Made by a program: the position numbers and the translations under genes. Positions 8,610 to 17,105 of a DNA stretch of 64,000 nt are shown in pieces. The notes below the pieces were generated by a model that was not told the DNA's origin, made no database searches, and saw only the letters and a program-made list of their open reading frames with translations. Location of the stretch: contig JAJDTM010000026.1 in NCBI GenBank assembly GCA_022827185.1, positions 33,767 through 97,766 on the forward strand, given 5' to 3'. The first letter of the stretch is position 1, and every line of letters starts with the position of its first letter. This DNA comes from Candidatus Poribacteria bacterium (GTDB taxonomy: Bacteria > Poribacteria > WGA-4E > WGA-3G).

Positions 8610-8639
8610 AGTATAGCATGAATAGTGTTTAGCGGTCAA
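8610..8639 (-). promoter_or_regulatory. Promoter of the ABC ATPase gene
   Basis: Minus-strand TTGACC (8634-8639), 18-base spacer, TATACT (8610-8615). It is back-to-back with the permease promoter at 8670-8698. Confidence 0.6.
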
Positions 8640-8669
8640 TAAGAATTCGTTTTCAGTTTAAAAAAATAT

Positions 8670-8698
8670 ATGCAATTCGGTAGTGGATAGGGTATAAT
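8670..8698 (+). promoter_or_regulatory. Promoter of the ABC permease gene
   Basis: ATGCAA (8670-8675), 17-base spacer, TATAAT (8693-8698), with the -10 in GATAGGGTATAATTAA, as in the proximal tRNA-Asn promoter. Confidence 0.6.
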
Positions 8699-8761
8699 TA
8701 AGGAATAGCCTGCAAACCCGATGCCGTTGAAGGCACATAAAAGGTTGGAGAAAGAAAAGAG

Positions 8762-10561
8762 ATGCTGAATCAGTCAGAGACAGAAAAGAATCCATATACG
8801 AATCTGTCTTTAATGGACAAAATTAAACGAAAATACGATTTAACACCCTCAATCACACTTGTGCTCGGATTGACGACCCTGTTTTTTGTTGTTTTCCTTA
8901 TATACCCGCTTCTCTATGTCTTCAAAGAGGCGTTCTGGATTGAAAATAGGTTCACGCTTGCCTACTTTAAACTGATGGTGACCGATCCGAATATCCGGGA
9001 ACTGGTTGTCAACAGTTTCAATATCGGTGTAATGGTCACCATAGTGACGAGCATCATCAGTCTTCCACTCGCATATTTCTTGACACGCTATCGGTATCCG
9101 GGACGGAATATGTTACGCTCTGTTATCCTAATCCCGATGATTATGCCACCTTTTGTCGGGGCGCTTGGCATGCAGAAGTTGTTCGGGTTATATGGAAGCG
9201 TCAATATGCTTCTCGTCAAACTTGGGCTGATTGATATGGCGGGAACTATTGACTGGTTCCGTGGCGGCTTTTGGGGTGTGGTGATGTTATCAACATTGCA
9301 CCTGTATCCGATAATGTATCTCAATATCGTAGCGGCACTTTCAAACGTTGATCCGAGTCTGGAGGAAGCCGCGGAAAATATGGGGGCATCACGGTTCCAA
9401 GTTTTCCGTCAGATAACACTCCCCTTGATGATGCCCGGTTATTTCGCAGGCGCGATTCTCGTCTTTATCTGGGCGTTCACGGACCTCGGTACACCGCTAA
9501 TCTTTAATTATAATGAAGTTGTAGCGGTGCAAATTTTTCGACAAGTGACTGAGGCGAACACAAACCCGATGGGATACGCGCTCGTTGTCCTAATTATCGT
9601 TCTAACAGCGCTCGCCTTTTATGTTTCTAAACGCTGGACAGGGAGTAAGCACTATGAGATGCTCGGTAGGGGGCATGTGACATCCCGTGAGACGGATGCA
9701 AGATGGGGTATGCGGACGATCATCTATCTGTTTATCGGTGGATTGACGTTTATGGCATTGTTACCACATATCAGTGTCATCCTTGTCTCCTTAACGCCGG
9801 ATGCAAGCCAGTGGCGGTTGAGTATCTTACCGCAATCCTGGACCTTCGCACATTATATTGAGACCTTCACACATGACGATACACTGCCGAGTATCTTTAA
9901 CAGTCTCAAATACAGTATTTTCAGCACGCTGTTGGCACTCTTGGTCGGTATCGTGATATCGTACCTATTAACCCGGAAACGTCTCCCGTTCCAAAACCTA
10001 TTGGATGCTGTCGCAATGTTACCGTTAGCGTTACCGGGGGTTGCAATCGCGTTTGGGTATATGGGCAGCTTCGCAGATACGACGCTTCTACTGAGGTATT
10101 TCCCTGATGGGTTCGTTTCTGTCATAGACCCTCGGAAGAACCCGACGTTTCTTCTGATTATTAGTTATGCGGTACGACGGTTGCCATATATGTTGCGCTC
10201 TATCTACGCCGGACTCCAACAGACAAGTGTGAGTTACGAAGAAGCATCACAAAACATGGGGGCGACACCGATCCGAACTTTGTATAAGATAACCTTACCC
10301 TTGGTTATCGCGAATATCCTCGCGGGTGCGATTCTCGTTTTTTCCTTCTCTATGTTAGAAGTCAGTGATAGTTTAATTTTAGCGATGAAAGACGATTACT
10401 ATCCGATTACAAAAGCGATTTGGTCACTCTCTCAACGTCCCGACCACGGTGCATATACGGCGAGTGCGCTCGGTGTGGTAGGGATGTTAATCTTAATTGC
10501 GTGTCTGCTCGGTGCCGGACGCGTGCTTGGCGGAAAGTTAGGCGAAATTTTCCGGATTTAA
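8762..10561 (+). CDS. ABC importer double permease (two fused inner-membrane domains)
   Basis: 599 residues with about twelve predicted membrane helices in two tandem halves. Each half carries the ATPase-contact EAA loop: EEAAENMGAS...ITLPLMMPG at about 201, and EEASQNMGAT...ITLPLVIAN at about 493. This fused layout is typical of FbpB/ThiP-type permeases for iron(III) or thiamine, and also occurs in 2-aminoethylphosphonate and spermidine-type systems. It should pair with the ATPase encoded divergently at 7445-8572. The ATG at 8762 follows GGAG at 8747-8750. No periplasmic binding protein gene is adjacent, which leaves the substrate open. Confidence 0.9.
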   Translation: MLNQSETEKNPYTNLSLMDKIKRKYDLTPSITLVLGLTTLFFVVFLIYPLLYVFKEAFWIENRFTLAYFKLMVTDPNIRELVVNSFNIGVMVTIVTSIISLPLAYFLTRYRYPGRNMLRSVILIPMIMPPFVGALGMQKLFGLYGSVNMLLVKLGLIDMAGTIDWFRGGFWGVVMLSTLHLYPIMYLNIVAALSNVDPSLEEAAENMGASRFQVFRQITLPLMMPGYFAGAILVFIWAFTDLGTPLIFNYNEVVAVQIFRQVTEANTNPMGYALVVLIIVLTALAFYVSKRWTGSKHYEMLGRGHVTSRETDARWGMRTIIYLFIGGLTFMALLPHISVILVSLTPDASQWRLSILPQSWTFAHYIETFTHDDTLPSIFNSLKYSIFSTLLALLVGIVISYLLTRKRLPFQNLLDAVAMLPLALPGVAIAFGYMGSFADTTLLLRYFPDGFVSVIDPRKNPTFLLIISYAVRRLPYMLRSIYAGLQQTSVSYEEASQNMGATPIRTLYKITLPLVIANILAGAILVFSFSMLEVSDSLILAMKDDYYPITKAIWSLSQRPDHGAYTASALGVVGMLILIACLLGAGRVLGGKLGEIFRI

Positions 10562-10613
10562 GAAAATTAAAATCATTAACACCTAACAGTTAAACCCAAG
10601 GGAGTCCTTCACT

Positions 10614-12746
10614 ATGAAAATAATCTTGGCTTTATTACTTCTTTTAACTATTCTTTCACTAAACACCTTCGCCGAAGATTGGTCCTATATCACCCTTGAA
10701 GGGCATGAAGGCGATATCGGTACTATTGCCTACAGGCCTGATGGTGCAACACTTGCAAGTGGCAGTTCAGATGCTACAGTTCGCTTATGGGATGTGACAA
10801 CCGGTGAACACAAAGAGACTCTCATGGGACACACGGGGCCGATTATGAAGGTTGTTTTTAGCCCGGATGGGTTGATACTCGCAAGCGGGAGTTGGGATGG
10901 CACAATCCGTTTATGGGATGCGATGACTGGTGAACACAGAGTGACCCTCACCGGACATACGGATGCTATCTTAAGGATCGTCTTTAGTCCAGATGGAACG
11001 ATCCTCGCAAGTGCGGGGCGTAGGGATCAAACTATCCACTTGTGGGATGTTGAGACAGGCGAGAACAAGCACACACTCACGGAACATAAGGATCGGATCG
11101 GGGATATTGTTTTCAGTCCTGATGGATTGAAACTCGCAACGGGCAGTGGGGACGGGATTATCCACTTGTGGGACCCAATTACAGGCACGCTCCAGAAAAC
11201 AATCATAGAGGATGTTGGAAGTTTCATGAGTATCAATAACGTTGAGTTCAGTCCTGATGGGCAGACACTTGCGAGTGGTGCAGGAGGGCTAGGTCCCAGC
11301 GATGTTCACCTGTGGGATGTGGGGACAGGAAATCTTAAAAAAGGACTCACAGGGCATTCGTGGTTTATTGCCAGTCTCGCGTTCAGTCCTGATGGGCGGA
11401 CGCTCGTGAGTGGGAGTGCGGACAGTACAATCCGATTTTGGGATGCAAAGACAGGTACTCATAAAAGAACAATCGTTGCGCATCGAGAGAAGGACGGTAG
11501 CGATACAAGTATCTCTCATCTCGCGTTCAGTCCAAATGGACGTGCCCTCGTAAGCGAGACTTTTTTGGATATGCGCTTGTGGGATACGGTCACAGGTGAA
11601 CACCAAAAAACATTCCGAGGGTATGGTGCTGCTATCTTTAGTCCGGATGGACGCACTCTCGCGAGTGTAGGTGATAGTTTCACGAAGGATGACAGGTTTA
11701 TTAGATTGTGGCAATTACCATCGGCGTTACGCACTACTTCTATTCGTATGACTTCATCTACAGGCTCCGCTCTTTCTATTGGTGAGCAATTTATTATTAA
11801 CATTAACATTGCCGATAGGCGAGAGACGCAAAACTATCAACTCGCTGTGGAATACGATAACGAGACGTTCCATTATGTCTCTCACAGCCCGGGCGATGAT
11901 CTGTCTGGCGAGGCATTTATTAGTCCCAAGGTCAGTCCACCAGGACTTCTGTCTTTTGACCTAACTTCTCCTGCCGAAATTGGAACTGGAAAAGACACTG
12001 TTGTTAAGATAACATTTCAAGTTATTGCTCGGAATCCGTCCATTTTTACGCTGTCAGCAATTCTCTCTGATGCGAATGGTCAGTCTTTGTCCACTGCTAT
12101 GAAAAGTGGAAGAGTAGTTGAACCCTTATTAGATGTAAATGGTGACGGTTCTGTAAACATTTTGGACTTGTCGTTTGTTGCCTTGCATTTTGGAGAAACC
12201 GGGCACACTGCGGCGGATATCAACAAAGATGGTATTGTTGACATCAGGGATCTTGTTTTAGTTGCTGGCGGATTAGATGTTGGAATAGCCGCACCTTCTA
12301 CATGGTATCGTGACCTTGAGGCAGGACCTACAAAAACGGACGTTGAACATTGGCTCACTGAAGCACAACAACTAAACTTGGCAGATCCAACATCACAAAG
12401 GGGCATGCTTTTCTTAGAATATCTCTTAGCATCATTGACACCGAAAGAGACTGCACTTCTACCAAACTATCCGAATCCGTTTAACCCAGAGACATGGATA
12501 CCATATCAGTTAGCGCAATCGGCAGATGTAACTATTTCCATTTATACGATAGACGGGGCTGTGATACGTACTCTTAATCTCGGACACAAACCATCTGGGG
12601 TCTATCAAGACAAAACCGTTGCTGCGTATTGGGATGGCAGAAATGAAGTCGGTGAATTTGTCGCAAGTGGTATCTATTTCTATACATTAACAGCAGGAAC
12701 AGCAGGAAAATTCAAATCCACGCGGAAGATGTTAATTCTGAAATAA
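10614..12746 (+). CDS. Secreted WD40 / cohesin-like / dockerin protein with C-terminal sorting domain
   Basis: 710 residues. A signal peptide ends near residue 20 (LNTFA). About eight WD40 repeats follow (about 25-375), marked by recurring FSPDG, LASGS and RLWD motifs, forming a beta-propeller. Next is a cohesin-like beta-sandwich (about 380-500), then a dockerin type I pair of calcium loops starting at Asp507 (DVNGDGSVNILDL) and Asp535 (DINKDGIVDIRDL). The end is a FlgD-Ig/Por-type tail starting NYPNPFNPETWIPYQL at 618 and finishing FYTLTAG...KMLILK. That tail suggests export and surface attachment. The domains imply calcium-dependent protein-protein assembly outside the cell. RBS AAGGGAG precedes the ATG. 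Confidence 0.85.
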   Translation: MKIILALLLLLTILSLNTFAEDWSYITLEGHEGDIGTIAYRPDGATLASGSSDATVRLWDVTTGEHKETLMGHTGPIMKVVFSPDGLILASGSWDGTIRLWDAMTGEHRVTLTGHTDAILRIVFSPDGTILASAGRRDQTIHLWDVETGENKHTLTEHKDRIGDIVFSPDGLKLATGSGDGIIHLWDPITGTLQKTIIEDVGSFMSINNVEFSPDGQTLASGAGGLGPSDVHLWDVGTGNLKKGLTGHSWFIASLAFSPDGRTLVSGSADSTIRFWDAKTGTHKRTIVAHREKDGSDTSISHLAFSPNGRALVSETFLDMRLWDTVTGEHQKTFRGYGAAIFSPDGRTLASVGDSFTKDDRFIRLWQLPSALRTTSIRMTSSTGSALSIGEQFIININIADRRETQNYQLAVEYDNETFHYVSHSPGDDLSGEAFISPKVSPPGLLSFDLTSPAEIGTGKDTVVKITFQVIARNPSIFTLSAILSDANGQSLSTAMKSGRVVEPLLDVNGDGSVNILDLSFVALHFGETGHTAADINKDGIVDIRDLVLVAGGLDVGIAAPSTWYRDLEAGPTKTDVEHWLTEAQQLNLADPTSQRGMLFLEYLLASLTPKETALLPNYPNPFNPETWIPYQLAQSADVTISIYTIDGAVIRTLNLGHKPSGVYQDKTVAAYWDGRNEVGEFVASGIYFYTLTAGTAGKFKSTRKMLILK

Positions 12747-12782
12747 TTACTTCTTCTATTTTTGCGCAGAGGATAAGAAATT

Positions 12783-13370
12783 ATGGACATCGTACATAGC
12801 ATTCGCGATGCGTTGTTGGAAGCGCAGGACGTACTTGATCGGTTTATCCGAAATCCTGAGAATATCGCAACCATCGCGGAGACGGCAGAGATGATGCGTG
12901 ACGTATTTGAACAGCAAGGTAGGGTCTTCACGTGTGGAAATGGTGGAAGTCTGTGCGATGCTATTCATTTTGCTGAGGAATGCACCGGAAGGTTTCGGGA
13001 CGATCGGAGACCGCTTCCCGCAATTGCACTCAGCGATGCTGGACATATCACTTGCACAGCAAACGATTTTGGATTTGCCGAGATTTTCGCACGTCCACTT
13101 TCGGCACTCGGCCACCCGGGGGATCTACTCGTAGTGCTTTCAACCAGCGGAAATTCTGAGAATGTTATTCGTGCGGCAGCGGTAGCGAAATCGCGTGGGG
13201 TGCGGGTGTTTGGGATGCTTGGTGGTGATGGCGGGAATCTTAAGCAACATTGCGATATTTATCTGATTGCACCCGGTAACACTGCAGACCGCATACAGGA
13301 GATCCATATTAAAGTGTTGCACATTTTGATTGAACATGTTGAGCGGTTGATGTTTCCAGAGAATTATTAG
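12783..13370 (+). CDS. gmhA: SIS-domain sugar isomerase, phosphoheptose isomerase GmhA-like
   Basis: 195 residues, one SIS domain. The motifs match the sedoheptulose-7-phosphate isomerase family: CGNGGSLCDAIHFAEE near 52-66 for phosphate binding, a D-x-G-H segment, STSGNSENV for the second phosphate loop, and a C-terminal helix with IQEIHIKVLHILIEHVE. GmhA makes D-glycero-D-manno-heptose 7-phosphate for LPS core or S-layer glycans. No hldE/gmhB genes are adjacent, so a related SIS isomerase cannot be excluded. AGAGGAT precedes the ATG. Confidence 0.8.
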   Translation: MDIVHSIRDALLEAQDVLDRFIRNPENIATIAETAEMMRDVFEQQGRVFTCGNGGSLCDAIHFAEECTGRFRDDRRPLPAIALSDAGHITCTANDFGFAEIFARPLSALGHPGDLLVVLSTSGNSENVIRAAAVAKSRGVRVFGMLGGDGGNLKQHCDIYLIAPGNTADRIQEIHIKVLHILIEHVERLMFPENY

Positions 13371-13454
13371 CCGCGTGCTTCATAAACTTGAAAAATTAAC
13401 GATGGACTTTCACGGGATGATATGATAGAATAGGTGGCAGGGGAGGATTGGAAA

Positions 13455-15074
13455 ATGAGAAGTTTTGGCACTACGGGCCGCGTGCGACCCGAGCAACACT
13501 ATATTGTCCCCCGCACTAAGGAGATCGCGGATTTCATTCATCGCGTCGAAGATGGAAAGTACATCGTCCTTTTCGCACCACGGCAGACCGGCAAAACGAC
13601 CTTCTTCCGATTGGCACTTGAAGCACTTAGCACGGAAGACCCGACCTATTTTCCGATTCAATTGGATTTCCAGACGATGCGCAACGCCGCACCTGTCACT
13701 TTTTATGAACAGCTCTATTACCAGATTAACAGGCAAATTAAGAGCGTGTTCCAAAAACGAGGCGAGGTGCCTTCTGAAGCATTGACACAATTTTTACAGA
13801 ACACAACACTAACTGACCATTTTTCGATGGAAGCGTTCTTTGAAAACCTTAAAAGTTTTCTGGACAACGATTTTCGCAATCAAAGACTCGCTTCTACGAA
13901 GGTTGTGATCCTCATCGACGAGTTTGATGGTATTCCCCAAACAGTCGTCAGTGATTTTCTATACGCACTTCGGCAGATTTATCTCTCTGATGAATTGACC
14001 TGTCCGCACAGCGTCGGCATCGTGGGTGTCAAAAGCATCGCCCAGCTGGACTATGATAGGTCTGTCTCGCCGTTTAATATCCAAGACGAATTTCGTTTGC
14101 CGAACTTCACCTTTAAACAGATACAGGGGCTGTTGGGACAGTATACAGATGAAGTCGGACAAGCCTTTGCACCCGAAGTCGTTGAATCCATTCATAAACA
14201 GACAGCCGGTCAGCCGGTACTTGTCAATCGCTTCGCGCAGATACTCACGGAAGAGTTAGACATCCCGAAAACTCAGACGATTACCCCGGACCACTTTCTA
14301 CAAGCACGTACGCAACTGCTACGCGAACGAAATATCAATATCCAGCATCTCACGACCAATATCCGCAGGAACTGGCGCTTTGAAAGAATACTAATAGACA
14401 TTATGTCTTACGAGGAAGGAGTCCTCTTCAACCTCCGTGATCCCTTGATTGATGAACTCGCGACTTACGGTGTTATCGCCCGAGACAGCGACGGCATGTG
14501 CCAAATTGCCAATCCGATTTACCTCTATTGCATCTTGCAAGCGTTCAAACCGACAATGAACGGGCTTGAACGGGAATACTTCCACGAAGATAATGTTGAA
14601 GGCTTTCAGGGCTACCTTACCACTACCGGACACATAGATATGGAACGGCTGCTGGATAACTTCCGCGACTTTATCGCCCGCGCAGGTTTCAAAATTCTAC
14701 AGGTACCGGATACACCACAAGAATCCGTCGGGCGGCACCTTCTGCTCACCTATCTCGACCTATTCGCGCGGAGTGTTGGTGGGGTCTTGTCTTTTGATGT
14801 CGAAACAGGACGCGGTAGGATGGATCTCCTCATTACGCGCGCGGGGCGAAAATATATTGTTGAGACAAAGATTTGGCGGGGCAACATCCGCTATCAGATG
14901 GGCAAAAAGCCGCTCGCCGCTTACCTCAAATTGGAAGGTGAGACACAAGGCTACTACGTCGTTTTCGATCATCGGAGGACGCCAGAACCGCGGGTAGAGA
15001 CAGAAACAATAGAAGATGTAAGGCTTCGGAGTTACGTGATCCCTGTCGTACAAGAACAGCCTTCAACGCAATAA
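13455..15074 (+). CDS. AAA-like P-loop ATPase with C-terminal PD-(D/E)XK nuclease-type domain
   Basis: 539 residues. The P-loop PRQTGKTTF lies at about 42-50 and Walker B VVILIDEFDG at about 151-160. The C-terminal domain has the PD-(D/E)XK pattern: GRMDLLI, a hairpin, then VETKIW with the E-x-K pair (about 456-475). This pairing matches the AAA-ATPase-like plus PDDEXK_9 family, common in multiple copies in Bacteroidetes, Poribacteria and other genomes; its function is undetermined, with defence or mobile-element links proposed. The ATG at 13455 is preferred over GTG 13434 because GGGAGG sits 8 bases upstream. The neighbours are housekeeping genes, so nothing here shows a defence island. Confidence 0.8.
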   Translation: MRSFGTTGRVRPEQHYIVPRTKEIADFIHRVEDGKYIVLFAPRQTGKTTFFRLALEALSTEDPTYFPIQLDFQTMRNAAPVTFYEQLYYQINRQIKSVFQKRGEVPSEALTQFLQNTTLTDHFSMEAFFENLKSFLDNDFRNQRLASTKVVILIDEFDGIPQTVVSDFLYALRQIYLSDELTCPHSVGIVGVKSIAQLDYDRSVSPFNIQDEFRLPNFTFKQIQGLLGQYTDEVGQAFAPEVVESIHKQTAGQPVLVNRFAQILTEELDIPKTQTITPDHFLQARTQLLRERNINIQHLTTNIRRNWRFERILIDIMSYEEGVLFNLRDPLIDELATYGVIARDSDGMCQIANPIYLYCILQAFKPTMNGLEREYFHEDNVEGFQGYLTTTGHIDMERLLDNFRDFIARAGFKILQVPDTPQESVGRHLLLTYLDLFARSVGGVLSFDVETGRGRMDLLITRAGRKYIVETKIWRGNIRYQMGKKPLAAYLKLEGETQGYYVVFDHRRTPEPRVETETIEDVRLRSYVIPVVQEQPSTQ

Positions 15075-15087
15075 AGGAGGATAACCT

Positions 15088-15369
15088 ATGGAAACATCGG
15101 AAAAAAATAAAGCATATTGGCGAAAGAATCTGCAATACCTCGCTATCTTATTAGGTATTTGGTTCGTCACTTCGTATCTCTGTTCAATTGTGTTCGTGGA
15201 ACAACTCGATAAGATCCAATTCTGGGGATACCGACTCGGTTTCTATTTTGCGCAACAGGCATCCATCTGGATTTTTGTTGAGCTTATCTTTGTTTATGCG
15301 TGGTTGATGAACCGTTTGGAGAAAAAATATGCGCAAACCGAAGATGAGGAGGACCCTGAACAATCATGA
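15088..15369 (+). CDS. DUF4212 small membrane subunit of a sodium:solute symporter
   Basis: 93 residues with two membrane helices (about 17-37 and 52-75) and a charged C-terminus. It matches the DUF4212 family, almost always encoded directly before an SSS-family symporter as its small subunit. Its TGA stop overlaps the ATG of the symporter gene in ATGA, so the two are translationally coupled. AGGAGG precedes the ATG. Confidence 0.85.
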   Translation: METSEKNKAYWRKNLQYLAILLGIWFVTSYLCSIVFVEQLDKIQFWGYRLGFYFAQQASIWIFVELIFVYAWLMNRLEKKYAQTEDEEDPEQS

Positions 15370-17063
15370 GCGTACAAGCATGGACATTTGTGATGGTGGC
15401 ACTCTCCTTCGCTTTATATATCGGTGTTGCGCTCTGGTCGAAAGCGCGTTCTACGGGTGATTTCTATGTTGCAGGAAGTAATGTGCATCCGGTTGTCAAT
15501 GGCATGGCGACAGCGGCGGATTGGATGAGTGCCGCCTCTTTTATCTCGATGGCAGGACTTATATCGTTTATGGGGCGCGACGGTTCCGTTTATCTGCTCG
15601 GTTGGACGGGGGGGTACGTACTGCTGGCATTGTTGTTGGCACCGTATCTCCGAAAATTCGGTAAATACACTGTTCCTGATTTCGTAGGCGACCGGTATTA
15701 TTCGCACTTGGCTCGAATCGTCGCCGTGGTGTGTGCAATTTTTGTCTCGTTTACTTACGTGGCGGGACAGATGCGCGGTGTCGGTATCGTCTTTTCCCGG
15801 TTTCTGAGCGTCAATGTTGAGACGGGGGTCCTTATCGGGATGGGAATTGTGTTCTTTTACGCCGTGCTTGGCGGTATGAAGGGGATTACCTACACACAGG
15901 TCGCACAATACTGTGTGCTGATTTTTGCGTTTCTCGTGCCTGCTATTTTTATCTCTATCCTGATTACAGGTAACGCTATTCCTCAACTTGGATTGATGGG
16001 AAAAGTTGCAGATGGCTCAGGGTTATATCTTCTGGATCGCCTTAACGGCTTGAGTGAAGAACTGGGATTTAACTTATATACGGACGGAAGTAAAAGCACT
16101 ATTGATGTCTTTTTCATTACGGCGGCGTTGATGTTAGGAACAGCCGGACTTCCGCACGTGATTATTCGGTTTTATACTGTCCGAAAAGCTTCTGAAGCAC
16201 GAATTTCTGCTGGATGGGCACTCCTGTTTATTGCGTTTCTCTATACCACAGCACCAGCAGTTGCAGTGTTTGCAAGGACGAATCTCCTTAAAACTGTCAG
16301 GTATGAACAGAATGGTGAGTTAACAGATGTCAGGTATGAGGATGTGCCGGAGTGGTTTAAGAATTGGGAGGCAACAGGTCTAATTGCGTTCGACGATTTG
16401 AATAGCGATGGGAAGATACAGTACCGAGGTCCGAAATCAGATATACCCAATGAACTCGAAATTGATCCGGACATCATGGTATTGGCGAATCCAGAGATCG
16501 CGAAACTCCCCAATTGGGTTGTCGGATTAGTTGCTGCTGGCGGATTGGCTGCTGCATTGTCAACGGCTGCGGGGTTGTTATTGGTAATTTCCACGGCGAT
16601 TGCGCATGACTTACTCAAGGGTAGCATTGTGCCTGGGCTGTCAGAGAAACGCGAGTTAGCCGCTGCGCGCATTGCAGCCGGTGTTGCTGTCTGTATTGCG
16701 GGGTATTTCGGAATAAATCCACCCGGGTTTGTAGGGCAAGTCGTTGCATTCGCCTTCGGGCTTGCAGCGAGTTCATTCTTCCCTGCGATCGTCATGGGAA
16801 TTTTCTCCAAACGGATGAACAAGGCAGGGGCGGTCAGCGGTATGATTGTCGGTATCACTTTTACTGCGGCGTATATTATCTATTTCAAATTTATCAATCC
16901 AGATCACAACACATCAGAGTACTGGTTATGGGGCATTTCACCTGAAGGGATTGGGACGCTCGGCATGGTGCTGAACTTTATTGTTGCTATTACTGTATCA
17001 GCATTGACGCCACCACCACCTGATGAGGTGCAGGCACTCGTTGAGGACATCCGGGTTCCATAA
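15366..17063 (+). CDS. Sodium:solute symporter family protein (acetate permease-like, DUF4212-associated)
   Basis: 565 residues, about thirteen membrane helices, in the SSS family that couples Na+ entry to uptake of a small solute. The GNAxATAADWMSAASF-like segment near 45-62 and GGMKGITYTQVAQY near 170-185 are typical of the ActP-like branch. The small subunit DUF4212 upstream marks the VC_2705-type two-component subgroup, usually annotated for acetate or other carboxylates. A hydrophilic loop holds DLNSDGKI (344-351), a partial EF-hand-type calcium loop lacking the acidic twelfth position. The substrate is not shown by the sequence. Confidence 0.85.
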   Translation: MSVQAWTFVMVALSFALYIGVALWSKARSTGDFYVAGSNVHPVVNGMATAADWMSAASFISMAGLISFMGRDGSVYLLGWTGGYVLLALLLAPYLRKFGKYTVPDFVGDRYYSHLARIVAVVCAIFVSFTYVAGQMRGVGIVFSRFLSVNVETGVLIGMGIVFFYAVLGGMKGITYTQVAQYCVLIFAFLVPAIFISILITGNAIPQLGLMGKVADGSGLYLLDRLNGLSEELGFNLYTDGSKSTIDVFFITAALMLGTAGLPHVIIRFYTVRKASEARISAGWALLFIAFLYTTAPAVAVFARTNLLKTVRYEQNGELTDVRYEDVPEWFKNWEATGLIAFDDLNSDGKIQYRGPKSDIPNELEIDPDIMVLANPEIAKLPNWVVGLVAAGGLAAALSTAAGLLLVISTAIAHDLLKGSIVPGLSEKRELAAARIAAGVAVCIAGYFGINPPGFVGQVVAFAFGLAASSFFPAIVMGIFSKRMNKAGAVSGMIVGITFTAAYIIYFKFINPDHNTSEYWLWGISPEGIGTLGMVLNFIVAITVSALTPPPPDEVQALVEDIRVP

Positions 17064-17105
17064 AAAACATTCGGCGTACTTTGGAGGCACACATAGAGGT
17101 ATCTC

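Noticed and set aside
13455..15074. AAA-PD-(D/E)XK gene as part of a defence island
   Set aside because: Neighbours are a sugar isomerase and transporter genes; no restriction, toxin-antitoxin or phage genes are near.
15414..15986. Long antisense open frame inside the sodium symporter gene
   Set aside because: It lies wholly opposite a well-supported transporter and has no start site or family match. The same applies to frames at 20574-21185, 28101-28634 and 16241-16858.
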